Source: CAYMSF01 sp964542255
GTDB taxonomy: Bacteria > Verrucomicrobiota > Lentisphaeria > Victivallales > Victivallaceae
Direction of reading: 5' to 3'
Length of the DNA: 64,000 nucleotides
Assembly: GCA_964542255.1 (NCBI GenBank)
Contig: CAZITV010000001.1
Location: 1-64,000 of the forward strand
Made by a program: the position numbers and the translations under genes. The notes below the pieces were generated by a model that saw nothing but the letters and a program-made list of their open reading frames with translations, searched no databases and was not told the origin of the DNA. This document shows, one piece after another, positions 52,507-61,643 of the stretch (positions within the stretch are counted from its first letter, which is position 1; every line of letters begins with the position of its first letter).

Positions 52507-54243
52507 TTATACGTTGTATTTTTCGAATTCATCAGCAACCAGTTGCTTCATTTTTGCAGCAACCTCAGCAATTTCTACCAATTCTGCATCTTTTTCACCA
52601 CGCCGCTTTAATTCAACCTTGCCTTCTGCTAGCGTTTTGGGCGAAATAATTAATCGAAACGGTATTCCCAACAGGTCAGCATCACTGAACATAAATCCTG
52701 CTTTTTCACCTCTGTCGTCATACAGTACTTCCAGATTGTCCGCCTGTAATTCCGCATAAAGCTTGTCAGCAGTCATTTCAACGTTGTCAACACTAGGATT
52801 CAATGAACATATATGCACTTGATAAGGAGCAATAGTAATTGGCCAAATTGGACCCCATTGGTCATAAGACTGCTCGATTACTGACGCCATCGTTCTGCCG
52901 ACGCCAATACCGTAGCATCCCATAATCATCGGCTGAGTTTTTCCATTTTTATCCAGATAACAGCAATTCATCGCAACTGAATATTTCGTGCCCAATTGAA
53001 AAATATTTCCTACTTCGATGCCGCGTTCAAGACGAAGCGGATTTCCAGTCAGCGGGCAAGGGTCGCCTTCGCGGACTGTGGCTATATCTGCGGTGATGAT
53101 GCCGGGTAGACCAGATATATCCCGGTCAAAATTAAAGTTTTTGTAGTGAAAATGCGGTTCATTAGCCCCAACTACAAGATTCGATGATTCTGCGATGGAG
53201 CGGTCAACCACAATTAAAACCTTTTTGGTGTCAATGGCTAACGGAGATGCATAACCAGGTTCACAACCGGCAGCGCGAATTGCTTCGTCATTCGCAAATT
53301 TCAACTCAGAAATTTTTAATATATTTTGTAATTTGGTCTCATTAACTTCAAAATCACCACGGATCATTGCAAAAATTACCCCACCATTAGGATTTTCATA
53401 GAAAACTGCTTTGCCGGTATTTTCAGGTTTTAATTGTAGAAATCCTGCCACGTCCTCAATGCTTTTACATTCTGGAGTGTGAACTTTTTCCAGCATTAAT
53501 GATTCTGACTTGGCGAATTGCCATGCTGCAGTGGCAATTTCACGGTTAGCACGATAACTGCCATCAGGTGAAACAAAAATTGTATCTTCGCCAAATTCGG
53601 AAATAGCCATAAATTCGTGCGATACTTTTCCGCCCATCATGCCGGAATTGGATTCAATAGATAAAACATTCTTCAGCCCAACCCGCTTAAAAATATGCGT
53701 GTAGGCGTCGTGTGCTTTATTGTAATATTCTTCAAGACAATTTTGTGTGCAGTGGAAAGAATAAGCATCCTTCATTGTGAATTCACGCACTCTGATAAGA
53801 CCGCCGCGGGCTCGTGCTTCATCGCGATATTTCGTTTGGATTTGATAGAGCATCGCCGGCAATTGTTTATAACTGGTTATTTCTGTACGTGCCATGTGAA
53901 CTACTGCTTCTTCGTGCGTCATTGCTAACAGCATCGCTTTGCCGTTGCGGTCTTTGAAACGCAATAATTCATTTCCAACCGTTTTATAGCGGCCAGATTC
54001 CTCCCACAGTTCGGCCGGCAAGACTACCGGCATCAATACCTCTTGTCCATTTATCGCATTCATCTCCTCGCGGATAATACGCTCTATCTTGCTGGTTATG
54101 CGTTTAGCAATAGGCAATAATGAGTATATCCCTGTAGAGACAGGGCGAATATATCCACCGCGGATTAAAAATTTATGGCTTGCTGTTTTTGCATCTTTAG
54201 GTTCTTCCTTGATGCGGCGCCCAACTAATTTACTCATTCTCAT
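52507..54243 (-). CDS. proS: Prolyl-tRNA synthetase, bacterial type
   Basis: A class II synthetase of 578 residues that charges tRNA-Pro. Motif 1 is TGIYSLLPIAKRI; motif 2 is TKYRDEARARGGLIRVREFTMKDAY (key: YRDEARARGGLIR), near 135-160. The YbaK-like editing insert (about 230-385) removes Ala-tRNA-Pro; motif 3 is MIMGCYGIGVGRTM, near 434-447. The domain order matches the long bacterial form (about 570 residues). GGAAGG lies 8 nt before the ATG. It is co-transcribed with nifU. Confidence 0.97.
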   Translation of the reverse strand: MRMSKLVGRRIKEEPKDAKTASHKFLIRGGYIRPVSTGIYSLLPIAKRITSKIERIIREEMNAINGQEVLMPVVLPAELWEESGRYKTVGNELLRFKDRNGKAMLLAMTHEEAVVHMARTEITSYKQLPAMLYQIQTKYRDEARARGGLIRVREFTMKDAYSFHCTQNCLEEYYNKAHDAYTHIFKRVGLKNVLSIESNSGMMGGKVSHEFMAISEFGEDTIFVSPDGSYRANREIATAAWQFAKSESLMLEKVHTPECKSIEDVAGFLQLKPENTGKAVFYENPNGGVIFAMIRGDFEVNETKLQNILKISELKFANDEAIRAAGCEPGYASPLAIDTKKVLIVVDRSIAESSNLVVGANEPHFHYKNFNFDRDISGLPGIITADIATVREGDPCPLTGNPLRLERGIEVGNIFQLGTKYSVAMNCCYLDKNGKTQPMIMGCYGIGVGRTMASVIEQSYDQWGPIWPITIAPYQVHICSLNPSVDNVEMTADKLYAELQADNLEVLYDDRGEKAGFMFSDADLLGIPFRLIISPKTLAEGKVELKRRGEKDAELVEIAEVAAKMKQLVADEFEKYNV

Positions 54244-54678
54244 TATTATCGACCTTCCTGTGAATTATAATTAATCATTAAATTACCACTATGACAGTGC
54301 CAGAAAATTGTATATATGTCACTACTGGCTTGAGTCATCTGGTCACTATTATAAAAAGTTTTTAGCCAAATTGCAAATGTCAATTTTACTGTTGAAACTA
54401 TTGTGATCTTAATATAATTCATTTAATACAGAATCGCAATCTTAAAGCTGACAAAGATTATGAATTCCGTCTTTGAGCATATTTCGACCCATGATATCGA
54501 TTTTACATCGCAACTACGCGGTATTATCACCACTTAGCTTGGCATCATTTTTTAAGAAATTATGGATTAATTACTGTGGTTGAATGTGAAAAACAACTTT
54601 ACCAAAATTAAAATCGGTTTTAGGAAGTATTGACATTTACAGGTGCTATCAGCTGCAGGTTTGAAAAACGCTAGCAGT
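54244..54678. other. Intergenic region, no gene seen
   Basis: About 435 nt between proS and the PmtA-like gene, AT-rich and without a convincing ORF or hairpin terminator. A CTGGCAC word near 54290 on the minus strand resembles a sigma-54 -24 box but lacks a -12 partner. One 25-codon frame at about 54460 has no ribosome site. The proS promoter should lie here. Confidence 0.4.
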
Positions 54679-55257
54679 TTATTTGCGGCAACGGTAAACA
54701 AATGCAGGCGGAAAATTATTCCAAACAATCTTGGATATTTCTACTGAGGAAAAATTGTTTTGAAGCAACTTTTTAAATCGTCGTGCAGAAGGTAAAAATA
54801 TGCCTTGAATATATGCAAACGTAGTGAAATAACCACCATCATTTAATGCTGAGATTACTTCATTAATAATCTTATTTTGGGTTTTTTCGGAGAATACTGA
54901 CCATGGCAGTCCTGAAATAACTATATCAAGATGCGGAAGTTTCTCTTTATTGATGATACTGGTTAAATTTTCAGCGCTGTCATGGTAAATTGTTATATTT
55001 GGATGATGTTTTCTGAATTCTTCGTAAATTGTCTGGTCAAGTTCGATTGCGAAAAATTTTGAATCAGTCGTAATATTTTTTAAAATGCTGGAAGTTATTG
55101 CTCCGGTGCCTGGACCAAGTTCAGCAATATAGTGTGCTGAGGCAATATCAATGTTTTCAACCATTACCTTGGCCAGTGCCGGTGAACTTGAACAAAGAGT
55201 TCCAACCGTACCTGGCTTTTTGATAAATTGTCGCAGCAGCAAACTTTTTCTTTTCAC
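54679..55257 (-). CDS. PmtA-like phospholipid/SAM methyltransferase
   Basis: A 192-residue class I methyltransferase. The SAM motif AELGPGTGAIT (about 45-55) and a downstream ISGLPWSVFSEKT (about 111-123, the NPPY/GLP-like post-I motif) resemble rRNA adenine dimethylases and, more closely, phosphatidylethanolamine N-methyltransferase PmtA. The opening RQFIKKPGTVGTLCSSSPAL is typical of PmtA homologues. Its position after two lipid-A-type glycosyltransferases supports a membrane lipid role. The start is GTG with AAGGT upstream. Confidence 0.82.
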   Translation of the reverse strand: MKRKSLLLRQFIKKPGTVGTLCSSSPALAKVMVENIDIASAHYIAELGPGTGAITSSILKNITTDSKFFAIELDQTIYEEFRKHHPNITIYHDSAENLTSIINKEKLPHLDIVISGLPWSVFSEKTQNKIINEVISALNDGGYFTTFAYIQGIFLPSARRFKKLLQNNFSSVEISKIVWNNFPPAFVYRCRK

Positions 55258-55281
55258 AATACAATACCTTATAAATTAGTA

Positions 55282-56931
55282 CTAAAACTTTGCGAACATC
55301 ATCTCGTGATCATAAATTTCAAAATCAGCTTTTTGTCCGGAATCACGAAAATCACCGCGTATAATATGAACTAAGCTGCCCGGTTTTGCTTTCTTAACCA
55401 TCTTGCCAAATTCATCTTTTGAAATAATTCTCGACTTCTGATCCTGATAATTTAGACCATACTCAAGCTCACCACCATGATCGGCAAACAATAAATCATT
55501 ACGGTGAAATTCCCATGCGGCAGCATGCATTACATTGGGATGTGCAACGATAACTGTTCCCGGCGATATATATTGGCGCCACTTTTTGAAATAGATCCCT
55601 TGTGCTTTGTTGCTCAAGACTCGATCTGGAATAACGTAATTAGCCACAAAAAAAACTGCTAACGGCGCAATCGCGAAAATCGCTGTTTTATAATACACTT
55701 TTTTAACTCTAACCACAAATAACAATCCGGCAGCCCAAATAATTACTGCAGCGACCGCGATTATCCATTTAAATACTTCCTCGCATGAGTACAACTCAGG
55801 AAAGATGCCACGATTTGCCAGCAATTGGTAAAGAATAAAACCTGCCGCGCTTATCAGTAGTGCCCAAGCTAATATTTTGCAGGACGTGTCCAGTAGAGAA
55901 GTGCCGGCGTTTTTGCAGTAACCAAGCAAACCCCATCCTGTCAACAGTGCTAACGGCGGAAAAAGCGGCAAAGCATATGTTGCCAATTTTCCGCTGCATG
56001 CAGAGAAAAACAGCGTAGGAAATATGAACCAGCAAATAATAAATTTGATAAATGAGTCAGGAAGAGCAACACGGTGTTTCACAGTCAAGCCTTTTAATGC
56101 GCAAGGCAGTAATAACACCCATGGCAACAACCCGCCCAATATAACCGGAACAAAGAACCAAAACGGTTCTGGATGTTGTGTCCCGCGTTTTTCAAAAAAA
56201 CGTTGAACATGTTCAACCCAAAAAAAATAGCGCCAAAAGTCAGGTTCACGTTGATGAATCATTAACACCCAGGGCGCAGCAATTACAATAATAGCTAAAA
56301 GCGGTATCCATGGCAGTATAAATATATCGCGCCAGCGTTTTTCCCAGAGCAAAAACGGAATTATAGTTACCGCCGGGACTGCGAAGGCTAGGAATCCTTT
56401 GGTGAGAAATGCCATTCCGCAGCAGGCACCACTGAGCATTAAAAATAGCATTTGCTGACGGTTAAACCGCAATTCCTGCGTGGCTATAAAAAAGAAAACT
56501 AGCGTTCCTGTAACAAATAGTGTCGTAGGGCTGTCCAAAACTGCAAAAGTTCCAATTCCGTAAACTAGACCAGATGTCAGAAAAATTGCGGTTGTCAGCC
56601 ATGCAAAAAAAAGCTGTCTTGTCGTGCGCCAGGATAGAAAGAAAATTAGCGCTGCGCTGATTCCTGTTGCCAGTGCTGAGGCAAAACGTACAGCAAACGC
56701 ATTTTCGCCAAACAATAGTATCGCAGCCGCATTTAACCAATATCCCATTACAGGTTTTTCAAAATATCTAACGCCAATTAATCGCGGTGTAACCCAATCG
56801 CCAGTTTGGATCATTTCTCGCGGAATTTCGGCATATCGAAACTCATCCGGTGCAATCATTGGCTTGCCACCCAACGGCAGAAGATAAATTAATGCAAATA
56901 TAGATATTAGTGACAGAATAAGTAGTTTCAT
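55282..56931 (-). CDS. ArnT-like PMT-family glycosyltransferase, copy 2
   Basis: A 549-residue integral membrane glycosyltransferase with about 11-12 membrane helices and a C-terminal periplasmic domain. The catalytic loop IAPDEFRYAEIPREM follows the first helix; TKGFLAF and RYFFWVEHVQRFFEKRG are also conserved in ArnT/PMT proteins. It would use undecaprenyl-phosphate sugars to modify lipid A or another surface polymer. It is closely related to the gene just upstream, from which it is 13 nt away. The start at 56931 (MKLLILSLISIF) avoids overlap with that gene. Confidence 0.88.
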   Translation of the reverse strand: MKLLILSLISIFALIYLLPLGGKPMIAPDEFRYAEIPREMIQTGDWVTPRLIGVRYFEKPVMGYWLNAAAILLFGENAFAVRFASALATGISAALIFFLSWRTTRQLFFAWLTTAIFLTSGLVYGIGTFAVLDSPTTLFVTGTLVFFFIATQELRFNRQQMLFLMLSGACCGMAFLTKGFLAFAVPAVTIIPFLLWEKRWRDIFILPWIPLLAIIVIAAPWVLMIHQREPDFWRYFFWVEHVQRFFEKRGTQHPEPFWFFVPVILGGLLPWVLLLPCALKGLTVKHRVALPDSFIKFIICWFIFPTLFFSACSGKLATYALPLFPPLALLTGWGLLGYCKNAGTSLLDTSCKILAWALLISAAGFILYQLLANRGIFPELYSCEEVFKWIIAVAAVIIWAAGLLFVVRVKKVYYKTAIFAIAPLAVFFVANYVIPDRVLSNKAQGIYFKKWRQYISPGTVIVAHPNVMHAAAWEFHRNDLLFADHGGELEYGLNYQDQKSRIISKDEFGKMVKKAKPGSLVHIIRGDFRDSGQKADFEIYDHEMMFAKF

Positions 56932-56944
56932 ATTTTGCTGATAA

Positions 56945-58597
56945 TCAGTATTCCGTAAATAGCGTTTTGTTAATAATTGAACTGTTTTTCCCAGGGGGCA
57001 AATCTTTCCAAAGCCTCGGTGAATCAACAATTACCAGAATTTTTCCCCGGTTGGGCTGTTGTATAAGTTTAATTAAATCTTCATTGTTCAAAAAACGTCC
57101 TGCTGCTTCGGGTTTGCTAAGTCCATAGCTAAGTTCTCCGCCTTTGCCGTAAACATAGAGATTGTCGCGTTTGTAGTACCAGCAGATTGAACTAAGCAAA
57201 TTTTTGTACGATACAATTATTGTCTCCGGAGTTACACGCCATTGATTAGCTCGGAGCATTTTTTCCGGTGATTTGACGTTCAATACTAAATTGGGAATCG
57301 CTAAATTATATGCCCAGTATGCTGCCAGCATCCCAACAGTGAAAAAAATAATTTTTCTCCATTGGGAATCGGCCTTAATCGCCTTGAATATCAGGCAAAG
57401 CCATATCACAACAGCAGAAATAATCAGCAGCCATTTGAAAATTTCATCACGGCCGAAAAGAGTAAACTCAATTGTGCTTGTTAGCGATAATGTTTGCAGC
57501 AACATTAAACCGATTGCTGAAACTCCAAGCAGTACCGCAAGAATTTTTAGCGAAAGATTTATTTTGCCGCTTCGGCCATTTTCAACCGCAGAATATAAGC
57601 CAAAACTTAACAGAATTGCTAATGGCGGCATGCATGGTAAAATGTAGGTTGCAAGTTTACCGCTGGATGCAGAAAAAAATAAAAATGGAAGAATAAACCA
57701 ACAAGCGGAGTAACGTAACAGCGGTTGATTAAATGCTTCTTTCATTTTACCACGGTAACCATCGATAATTGTAGGTAAAAACATTATCCAAGGAAAAATG
57801 CCGACAATAATCACTGGAATGAAAAACCAGAATGGTTCAGGATGTTGCGATTCCTTCTTCTCCATAAATCGCTGGACATGCTCAACCCAAAAGAAATAGT
57901 TCCAGAAATCACCATCACGAAAATGTACAATCAATGTCCATGGCAAAACTGTGAGCACTAGTGTTATTAACGGCAACCATGACAAGCAAACCGCTGATTT
58001 GAAGCGTTTTTCCCAAAAGAGAAATGGTGCAATGGCAATGGCCGGGATGACTACAGCAAGAAAACCTTTGGTAAGGAAGGCCAAACCGCAGAAAACTCCA
58101 AACAAGGACAGATAAACAATTTTTTGCAGCGTAAATTTATCTTCCTGGTAGGCGACAAAAAAACATAGCATCGCCAAAGTCAAAAAGCAGGTTAAAATTG
58201 AGTCGAGAACAGCAAATGTTCCAACAGCATACACCAATGCTGATGAGATAAACATAACCGTCCCCAATACTGCCTGACGAGCGCCAAGATAACGGTGAAG
58301 AAATGCGAGCATCGCTAATGCCGTAATCCCGGTAAGCATAGCAGAGGAAAATCTCACGGCAAAATTATTTTCACCAAACAGCATCATGGATATGGCATTC
58401 AGCCAATGTCCCATAATTGGTTTTTCAAAATAGCGTAAATTGTTGAGTTTGGGTACGACCCAGTCCTGGTGAGCTACCAGTTCACGTCCAATTTCTGCAT
58501 ATCTTGTTTCATCGGGAGTCAGTAAAGGTCGAAACCCTAAAGGCAAAATATAGAGCATTAAAAATGCCGCAATAATCGCCAGATATATATTTCGCAT
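56945..58597 (-). CDS. ArnT-like PMT-family glycosyltransferase, copy 1
   Basis: A tandem paralogue of the preceding entry: 550 residues, with multiple membrane helices and the catalytic loop LTPDETRYAEIGREL. NYFFWVEHVQRFMEKKESQHPEPFWFF (core FFWVEHVQRF) and CGLAFLTKGFLA are shared with copy 2. The two probably arose by duplication and now add different sugars or act on different acceptors. GGGAT about 6 nt before 58597 supports this start over an in-frame ATG at 58645. It is the first gene of a three-gene membrane-modification operon. Confidence 0.88.
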   Translation of the reverse strand: MRNIYLAIIAAFLMLYILPLGFRPLLTPDETRYAEIGRELVAHQDWVVPKLNNLRYFEKPIMGHWLNAISMMLFGENNFAVRFSSAMLTGITALAMLAFLHRYLGARQAVLGTVMFISSALVYAVGTFAVLDSILTCFLTLAMLCFFVAYQEDKFTLQKIVYLSLFGVFCGLAFLTKGFLAVVIPAIAIAPFLFWEKRFKSAVCLSWLPLITLVLTVLPWTLIVHFRDGDFWNYFFWVEHVQRFMEKKESQHPEPFWFFIPVIIVGIFPWIMFLPTIIDGYRGKMKEAFNQPLLRYSACWFILPFLFFSASSGKLATYILPCMPPLAILLSFGLYSAVENGRSGKINLSLKILAVLLGVSAIGLMLLQTLSLTSTIEFTLFGRDEIFKWLLIISAVVIWLCLIFKAIKADSQWRKIIFFTVGMLAAYWAYNLAIPNLVLNVKSPEKMLRANQWRVTPETIIVSYKNLLSSICWYYKRDNLYVYGKGGELSYGLSKPEAAGRFLNNEDLIKLIQQPNRGKILVIVDSPRLWKDLPPGKNSSIINKTLFTEY

Positions 58598-58852
58598 AAA
58601 AATCCCATTAATTAATTCAGAACATCCAGTAATAATAAAAAACAACAGTCTATATACTTTCCCTCAATTATTTTTTTTTTCAAGAAAATAATCACAATAT
58701 TATCAGTTTTAATTAATATATACTTTTTTAAAGAGTAATACAAAATTCTGCTTGTAAATTTATAATGACAGGTGTAAATTAAAAGATGTTAAGTTGCTTT
58801 TCTTTAGTAATTTTGCAACTAATAACAGTAATTTTATAATTACTTTTAGCCT
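58598..58852. other. AT-rich divergent intergenic region
   Basis: About 250 nt of AT-rich DNA between the first ArnT-like gene (minus) and the structured prs leader. A T-tract/A-tract at about 58665-58690 may be a bent promoter region. An imperfect long-loop pair (AGTTGC near 58792, GCAACT near 58814) was noted. No gene was found. Confidence 0.4.
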
Positions 58853-58853
58853 T

Positions 58854-58940
58854 AATCCATGATGGATTTATGTCTGAAAAGTTCCAGGCATACCCGCAAG
58901 GTTATCAACTCAGCATCCGTTTTCTGGATGCCTGTTGGCA
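58854..58940 (+). promoter_or_regulatory. Structured leader ahead of prs
   Basis: Three possible stems lie 60-150 nt before prs. AATCCA/TGGATT (58854-58868, 3-nt loop) is one. GCATCC/GGATGC (58913-58918 with 58926-58931) and CAGGCAT/ATGCCTG (58885-58891 with 58928-58934) share the right arm, so they exclude each other, as in attenuators or riboswitches. No known riboswitch consensus is recognised. Confidence 0.35.
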
Positions 58941-59001
58941 ATTTCCGGGAAGGAAATGATGACTTACAGGCAACATAAATCTGGAAAAAAGGATAACGCT
59001 G

Positions 59002-59940
59002 ATGCCAGAAAGTAATATTTGTATCTATTCAGGATCTGCAAACCCAAAACTGTCTAGGGAAATTGCGGAATATCTAGGCAAACCGTTGGGCAAAGTCAAT
59101 TTAACCCGTTTCCCTGATGGAGAGATTTTTGTCCAGTTTGAAGAAAATGTGCGGCGTGCCGATGTTTTTATTATTCAACCAACATCATCTCCACCAAACG
59201 AACATTTAATGGAATTGCTGATTATGCTTGATGCCGCTAAACGTGCATCTGCAGAGCGTGTGACAGCAGTTCTGCCGTTCTACGGTTATGCCCGTCAGGA
59301 CCGGAAAGACAAACCCCGTGTTCCAATTACTGCAAAGCTGGTGGCTAATTTACTCACTGTCGCCGGCGCTAGCCGGATTATTGCGATGGATCTGCATTCA
59401 CAGCAAATTCAAGGATTTTTTGACATTCCGGTAGACCATCTCTATGCCCGTCCAGTTATGGTACCATATTTGAGGAAAAAATTGGGAGACGACGCCGTTG
59501 TTGTTTCCCCCGATTCTGGCAGTGTAAAAATGGCTATGGCTTATTCAAATATGCTAAATGCCGGTTTAGCCATAGTGGCAAAACGACGTTTGAATGCTAA
59601 TTCCGTTGCACTATCGCATCTTGTCGGCGATGTCAAAGGAAAAACCTGTGTCATTACTGACGATTTAACTTCTACCGCCGGTACTATTTGTGCCGCTGCC
59701 GAAATTTTAAAGAGAGAGGGTGCCGGGAAAATTTATGCCGCAGTTTCTCATTGCCAGTTGAATGATGCCGGCAAAAAACGCGTTACCGAATGTGATGCCA
59801 TTGAAGAGATGATTTGTACTGACGGTATTCCTGTCGAGGATAACCTTGGCGGAAAACTGCATGTGCTAAGTGTGGCACCGTTACTCGGCGAAGCAATCCG
59901 GCGTATCCACGAGGGAAAATCAGTTTCATCTTTATTTTAA
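59002..59940 (+). CDS. prs: Ribose-phosphate pyrophosphokinase (PRPP synthase)
   Basis: It makes PRPP from ribose-5-phosphate and ATP for purine, pyrimidine, His, Trp and NAD pathways. The 312 residues show LTRFPDGEIFVQFEENVRRADVF (about 30-52), the ATP/flexible-loop YGYARQDRKDKPR, DLHSQQIQGFFDIPVDHL and the PRPP loop VITDDLTSTAGTICAA (about 213-228). In that loop Ser replaces the Asp seen in E. coli (DDMIDT), as in some PVC enzymes. AAAAGGAT precedes the ATG. It heads a run of translation genes. Confidence 0.97.
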   Translation: MPESNICIYSGSANPKLSREIAEYLGKPLGKVNLTRFPDGEIFVQFEENVRRADVFIIQPTSSPPNEHLMELLIMLDAAKRASAERVTAVLPFYGYARQDRKDKPRVPITAKLVANLLTVAGASRIIAMDLHSQQIQGFFDIPVDHLYARPVMVPYLRKKLGDDAVVVSPDSGSVKMAMAYSNMLNAGLAIVAKRRLNANSVALSHLVGDVKGKTCVITDDLTSTAGTICAAAEILKREGAGKIYAAVSHCQLNDAGKKRVTECDAIEEMICTDGIPVEDNLGGKLHVLSVAPLLGEAIRRIHEGKSVSSLF

Positions 59941-59997
59941 ATACATTAATTCATTGAAATGATAAATCGAACAAAACCTTAAAAGAAAAGGAATAAA

Positions 59998-60600
59998 ATG
60001 AGCAAAAAGTATGAGTTAAACGTCAAGCCAAGAAGTGACTTCGGCAAATGCGCATCGGGTCGTCTTAGAAAGGCGGGAGCAATTCCGGCCAATGTCTATG
60101 AACACGGCAAACCTTGTGTCGCTATTACCGTAGATAACGGCGAGTGGATGGCTATTAGCGGTAATGAAATCAACTTGATTACACTTATTTCTGGCAATGT
60201 CAAAACTATGTGTCTGATTAAGGAAGTTCAAGTTGACCATATGAAAAAAGTGTATCTGCACTTGGATTTTCAAGCCGTAAAAATGGACGAGAAAATTCAC
60301 TCTACAGTTCCAGTACATGCTCTCATAGGCGAACCTATTGGTGTTACGCATGGCGGCATTTTGGAACAGCCGCTGTATGCTATTGATGTGGCGTGTACCC
60401 CGTCTGCTTTGCCGGAAGTAATCAGTGTCAATATCAAAGATTTGGATCTGGAACAAAGTTTGCATGTCAAGGATTTGATTATGCCGGAAGGCGTAACCGC
60501 AGTTACTTCTCAGGATGCAGTTGTTTTCCACATTATGAGACCGGCAGCTGAAACAGTTGCTGTGACTGCTGAAACTGAAGAAACAACAGAAAAGAAATAA
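59998..60600 (+). CDS. rplY: 50S ribosomal protein L25 (Ctc form)
   Basis: A 200-residue protein of the long L25/CTC type, which binds 5S rRNA. The N-terminal L25 beta-barrel (KPRSDFGKCASGRLRKAGAI, then DFQAVKMDEKIHSTVPV) is followed by the CTC domain (about 95-185, with SVNIKDLDLEQSLHVKDL) and an acidic tail. AAAAGGAATAAA precedes the ATG. It lies 57 nt after prs and 36 nt before pth, the common prs-rplY-pth order. Confidence 0.95.
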   Translation: MSKKYELNVKPRSDFGKCASGRLRKAGAIPANVYEHGKPCVAITVDNGEWMAISGNEINLITLISGNVKTMCLIKEVQVDHMKKVYLHLDFQAVKMDEKIHSTVPVHALIGEPIGVTHGGILEQPLYAIDVACTPSALPEVISVNIKDLDLEQSLHVKDLIMPEGVTAVTSQDAVVFHIMRPAAETVAVTAETEETTEKK

Positions 60601-60636
60601 TTTTCACGGCTGACAGTCTTGGTCGGAGCTTGTAAA

Positions 60637-61263
60637 ATGGCAGATGATTCGGTGCAGATACAGTTGGTGGTTGGGCTGGGAAATCCTGGCGAAGAGTATA
60701 AGCACACCAGACATAATGCCGGATTCGATGCGATTGACATGTTTATAACCAAGTTGCCGGGTAAGTTTGAAAAAACAGAAGGAGCTAATGCAGTAGTTTG
60801 GTGCGGCAGATTTAAGGGACGTAACTTAGTTTTGCTGAAGCCAATGACTTTTATGAACTTAAGCGGCAAGGCCGTTGCCATGTTTGCTGCTAAGTACGAT
60901 TTGACACCTGAATCGGTGATGCTGGTTTACGATGATGTGGATTTGCCATTGGGAAGAATTCGCATGCGCCGCAATGGCGGCAGTGGCGGACATAATGGCG
61001 TTGAGTCAGTAATCAGCAGTCTCAATTCAAATAATTTCGCCAGATTAAGAATCGGCATTAGTCAGGCGAATGCAGGACAACAAGTTGAACACGTGCTGTC
61101 AAAGTTTACAGAATGCGAAAAAACTGTATTTGATAAAGTACTTTCAACCGTTGCTGAAGCGTTATTGTTGGCGTTAAGCCGTGGACTTGATGCCGCAATG
61201 AATAGTTATAATAGTTTTGATGTCGCCAATGGCGATAAAAATAATGAACCCGCCGGAAATTGA
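60637..61263 (+). CDS. pth: Peptidyl-tRNA hydrolase
   Basis: It frees tRNA from peptidyl-tRNA that drops off ribosomes. The 208 residues contain VVGLGNPGEEYKHTRHNAGF (catalytic His near 28, at the Arg-His-Asn-Ala-Gly motif), KPMTFMNLSG, VYDDVDLPLGRIR and the family motif GGSGGHNGVESV. The ATG at 60637 has CGGAG 8 nt upstream; a TTG at 60619 is less likely. It is followed by rpsF after a gap of about 35 nt. Confidence 0.96.
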   Translation: MADDSVQIQLVVGLGNPGEEYKHTRHNAGFDAIDMFITKLPGKFEKTEGANAVVWCGRFKGRNLVLLKPMTFMNLSGKAVAMFAAKYDLTPESVMLVYDDVDLPLGRIRMRRNGGSGGHNGVESVISSLNSNNFARLRIGISQANAGQQVEHVLSKFTECEKTVFDKVLSTVAEALLLALSRGLDAAMNSYNSFDVANGDKNNEPAGN

Positions 61264-61298
61264 CCGGCACTAATCCAAAAACCATGGAGGATTTGGTT

Positions 61299-61616
61299 TT
61301 GAAAAAATACGAAGCAATTTTTATTCTGGACGTCCGTAAGGTTGATGATGAAGGAAATGCGTTTAGCAAGGAACTTTCTACCTTAATCGGAGAATTCGGT
61401 GGCAAAATGGAAGAAGCAGTCTCTATTGGACGTCATCAGTTTGCCGTAGAAATTAACAAAAGAAAAACTGGAATCTATTGGGATTTCGTCTTCACCAGTT
61501 CTCCAGAAAAAATTCTGGAAATTAAAGACAAATACCGACTTGATGAACGGATCGTTCGTAACATGATCATTACTTATGACCGCCCGGATATTGTAAAGAG
61601 CGCTCAAATCGAGTAA
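61299..61616 (+). CDS. rpsF: 30S ribosomal protein S6
   Basis: A 105-residue S6 protein of the small-subunit platform; it partners with S18. It begins KKYEAIFILDVRK, matching the usual (M)R(K/R)YE opening, and keeps YDFVF-like and RLDERIVRNMIITY segments. The start is assigned to TTG at 61299, because GGAGG (61286-61290) sits 8 nt upstream and the N-terminus then fits the family. An ATG at 61284 would add five residues and has no ribosome site. It is followed by ssb and rpsR, the conserved order. Confidence 0.9.
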   Translation: MKKYEAIFILDVRKVDDEGNAFSKELSTLIGEFGGKMEEAVSIGRHQFAVEINKRKTGIYWDFVFTSSPEKILEIKDKYRLDERIVRNMIITYDRPDIVKSAQIE

Positions 61617-61643
61617 CCCAACTTCTTGCATGGAGAAACAACT

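Noticed and set aside
54276..54300. CTGGCAC -24-like box before proS
   Set aside because: The -12 position reads TAGT in place of TTGC, so it is not a functional match.
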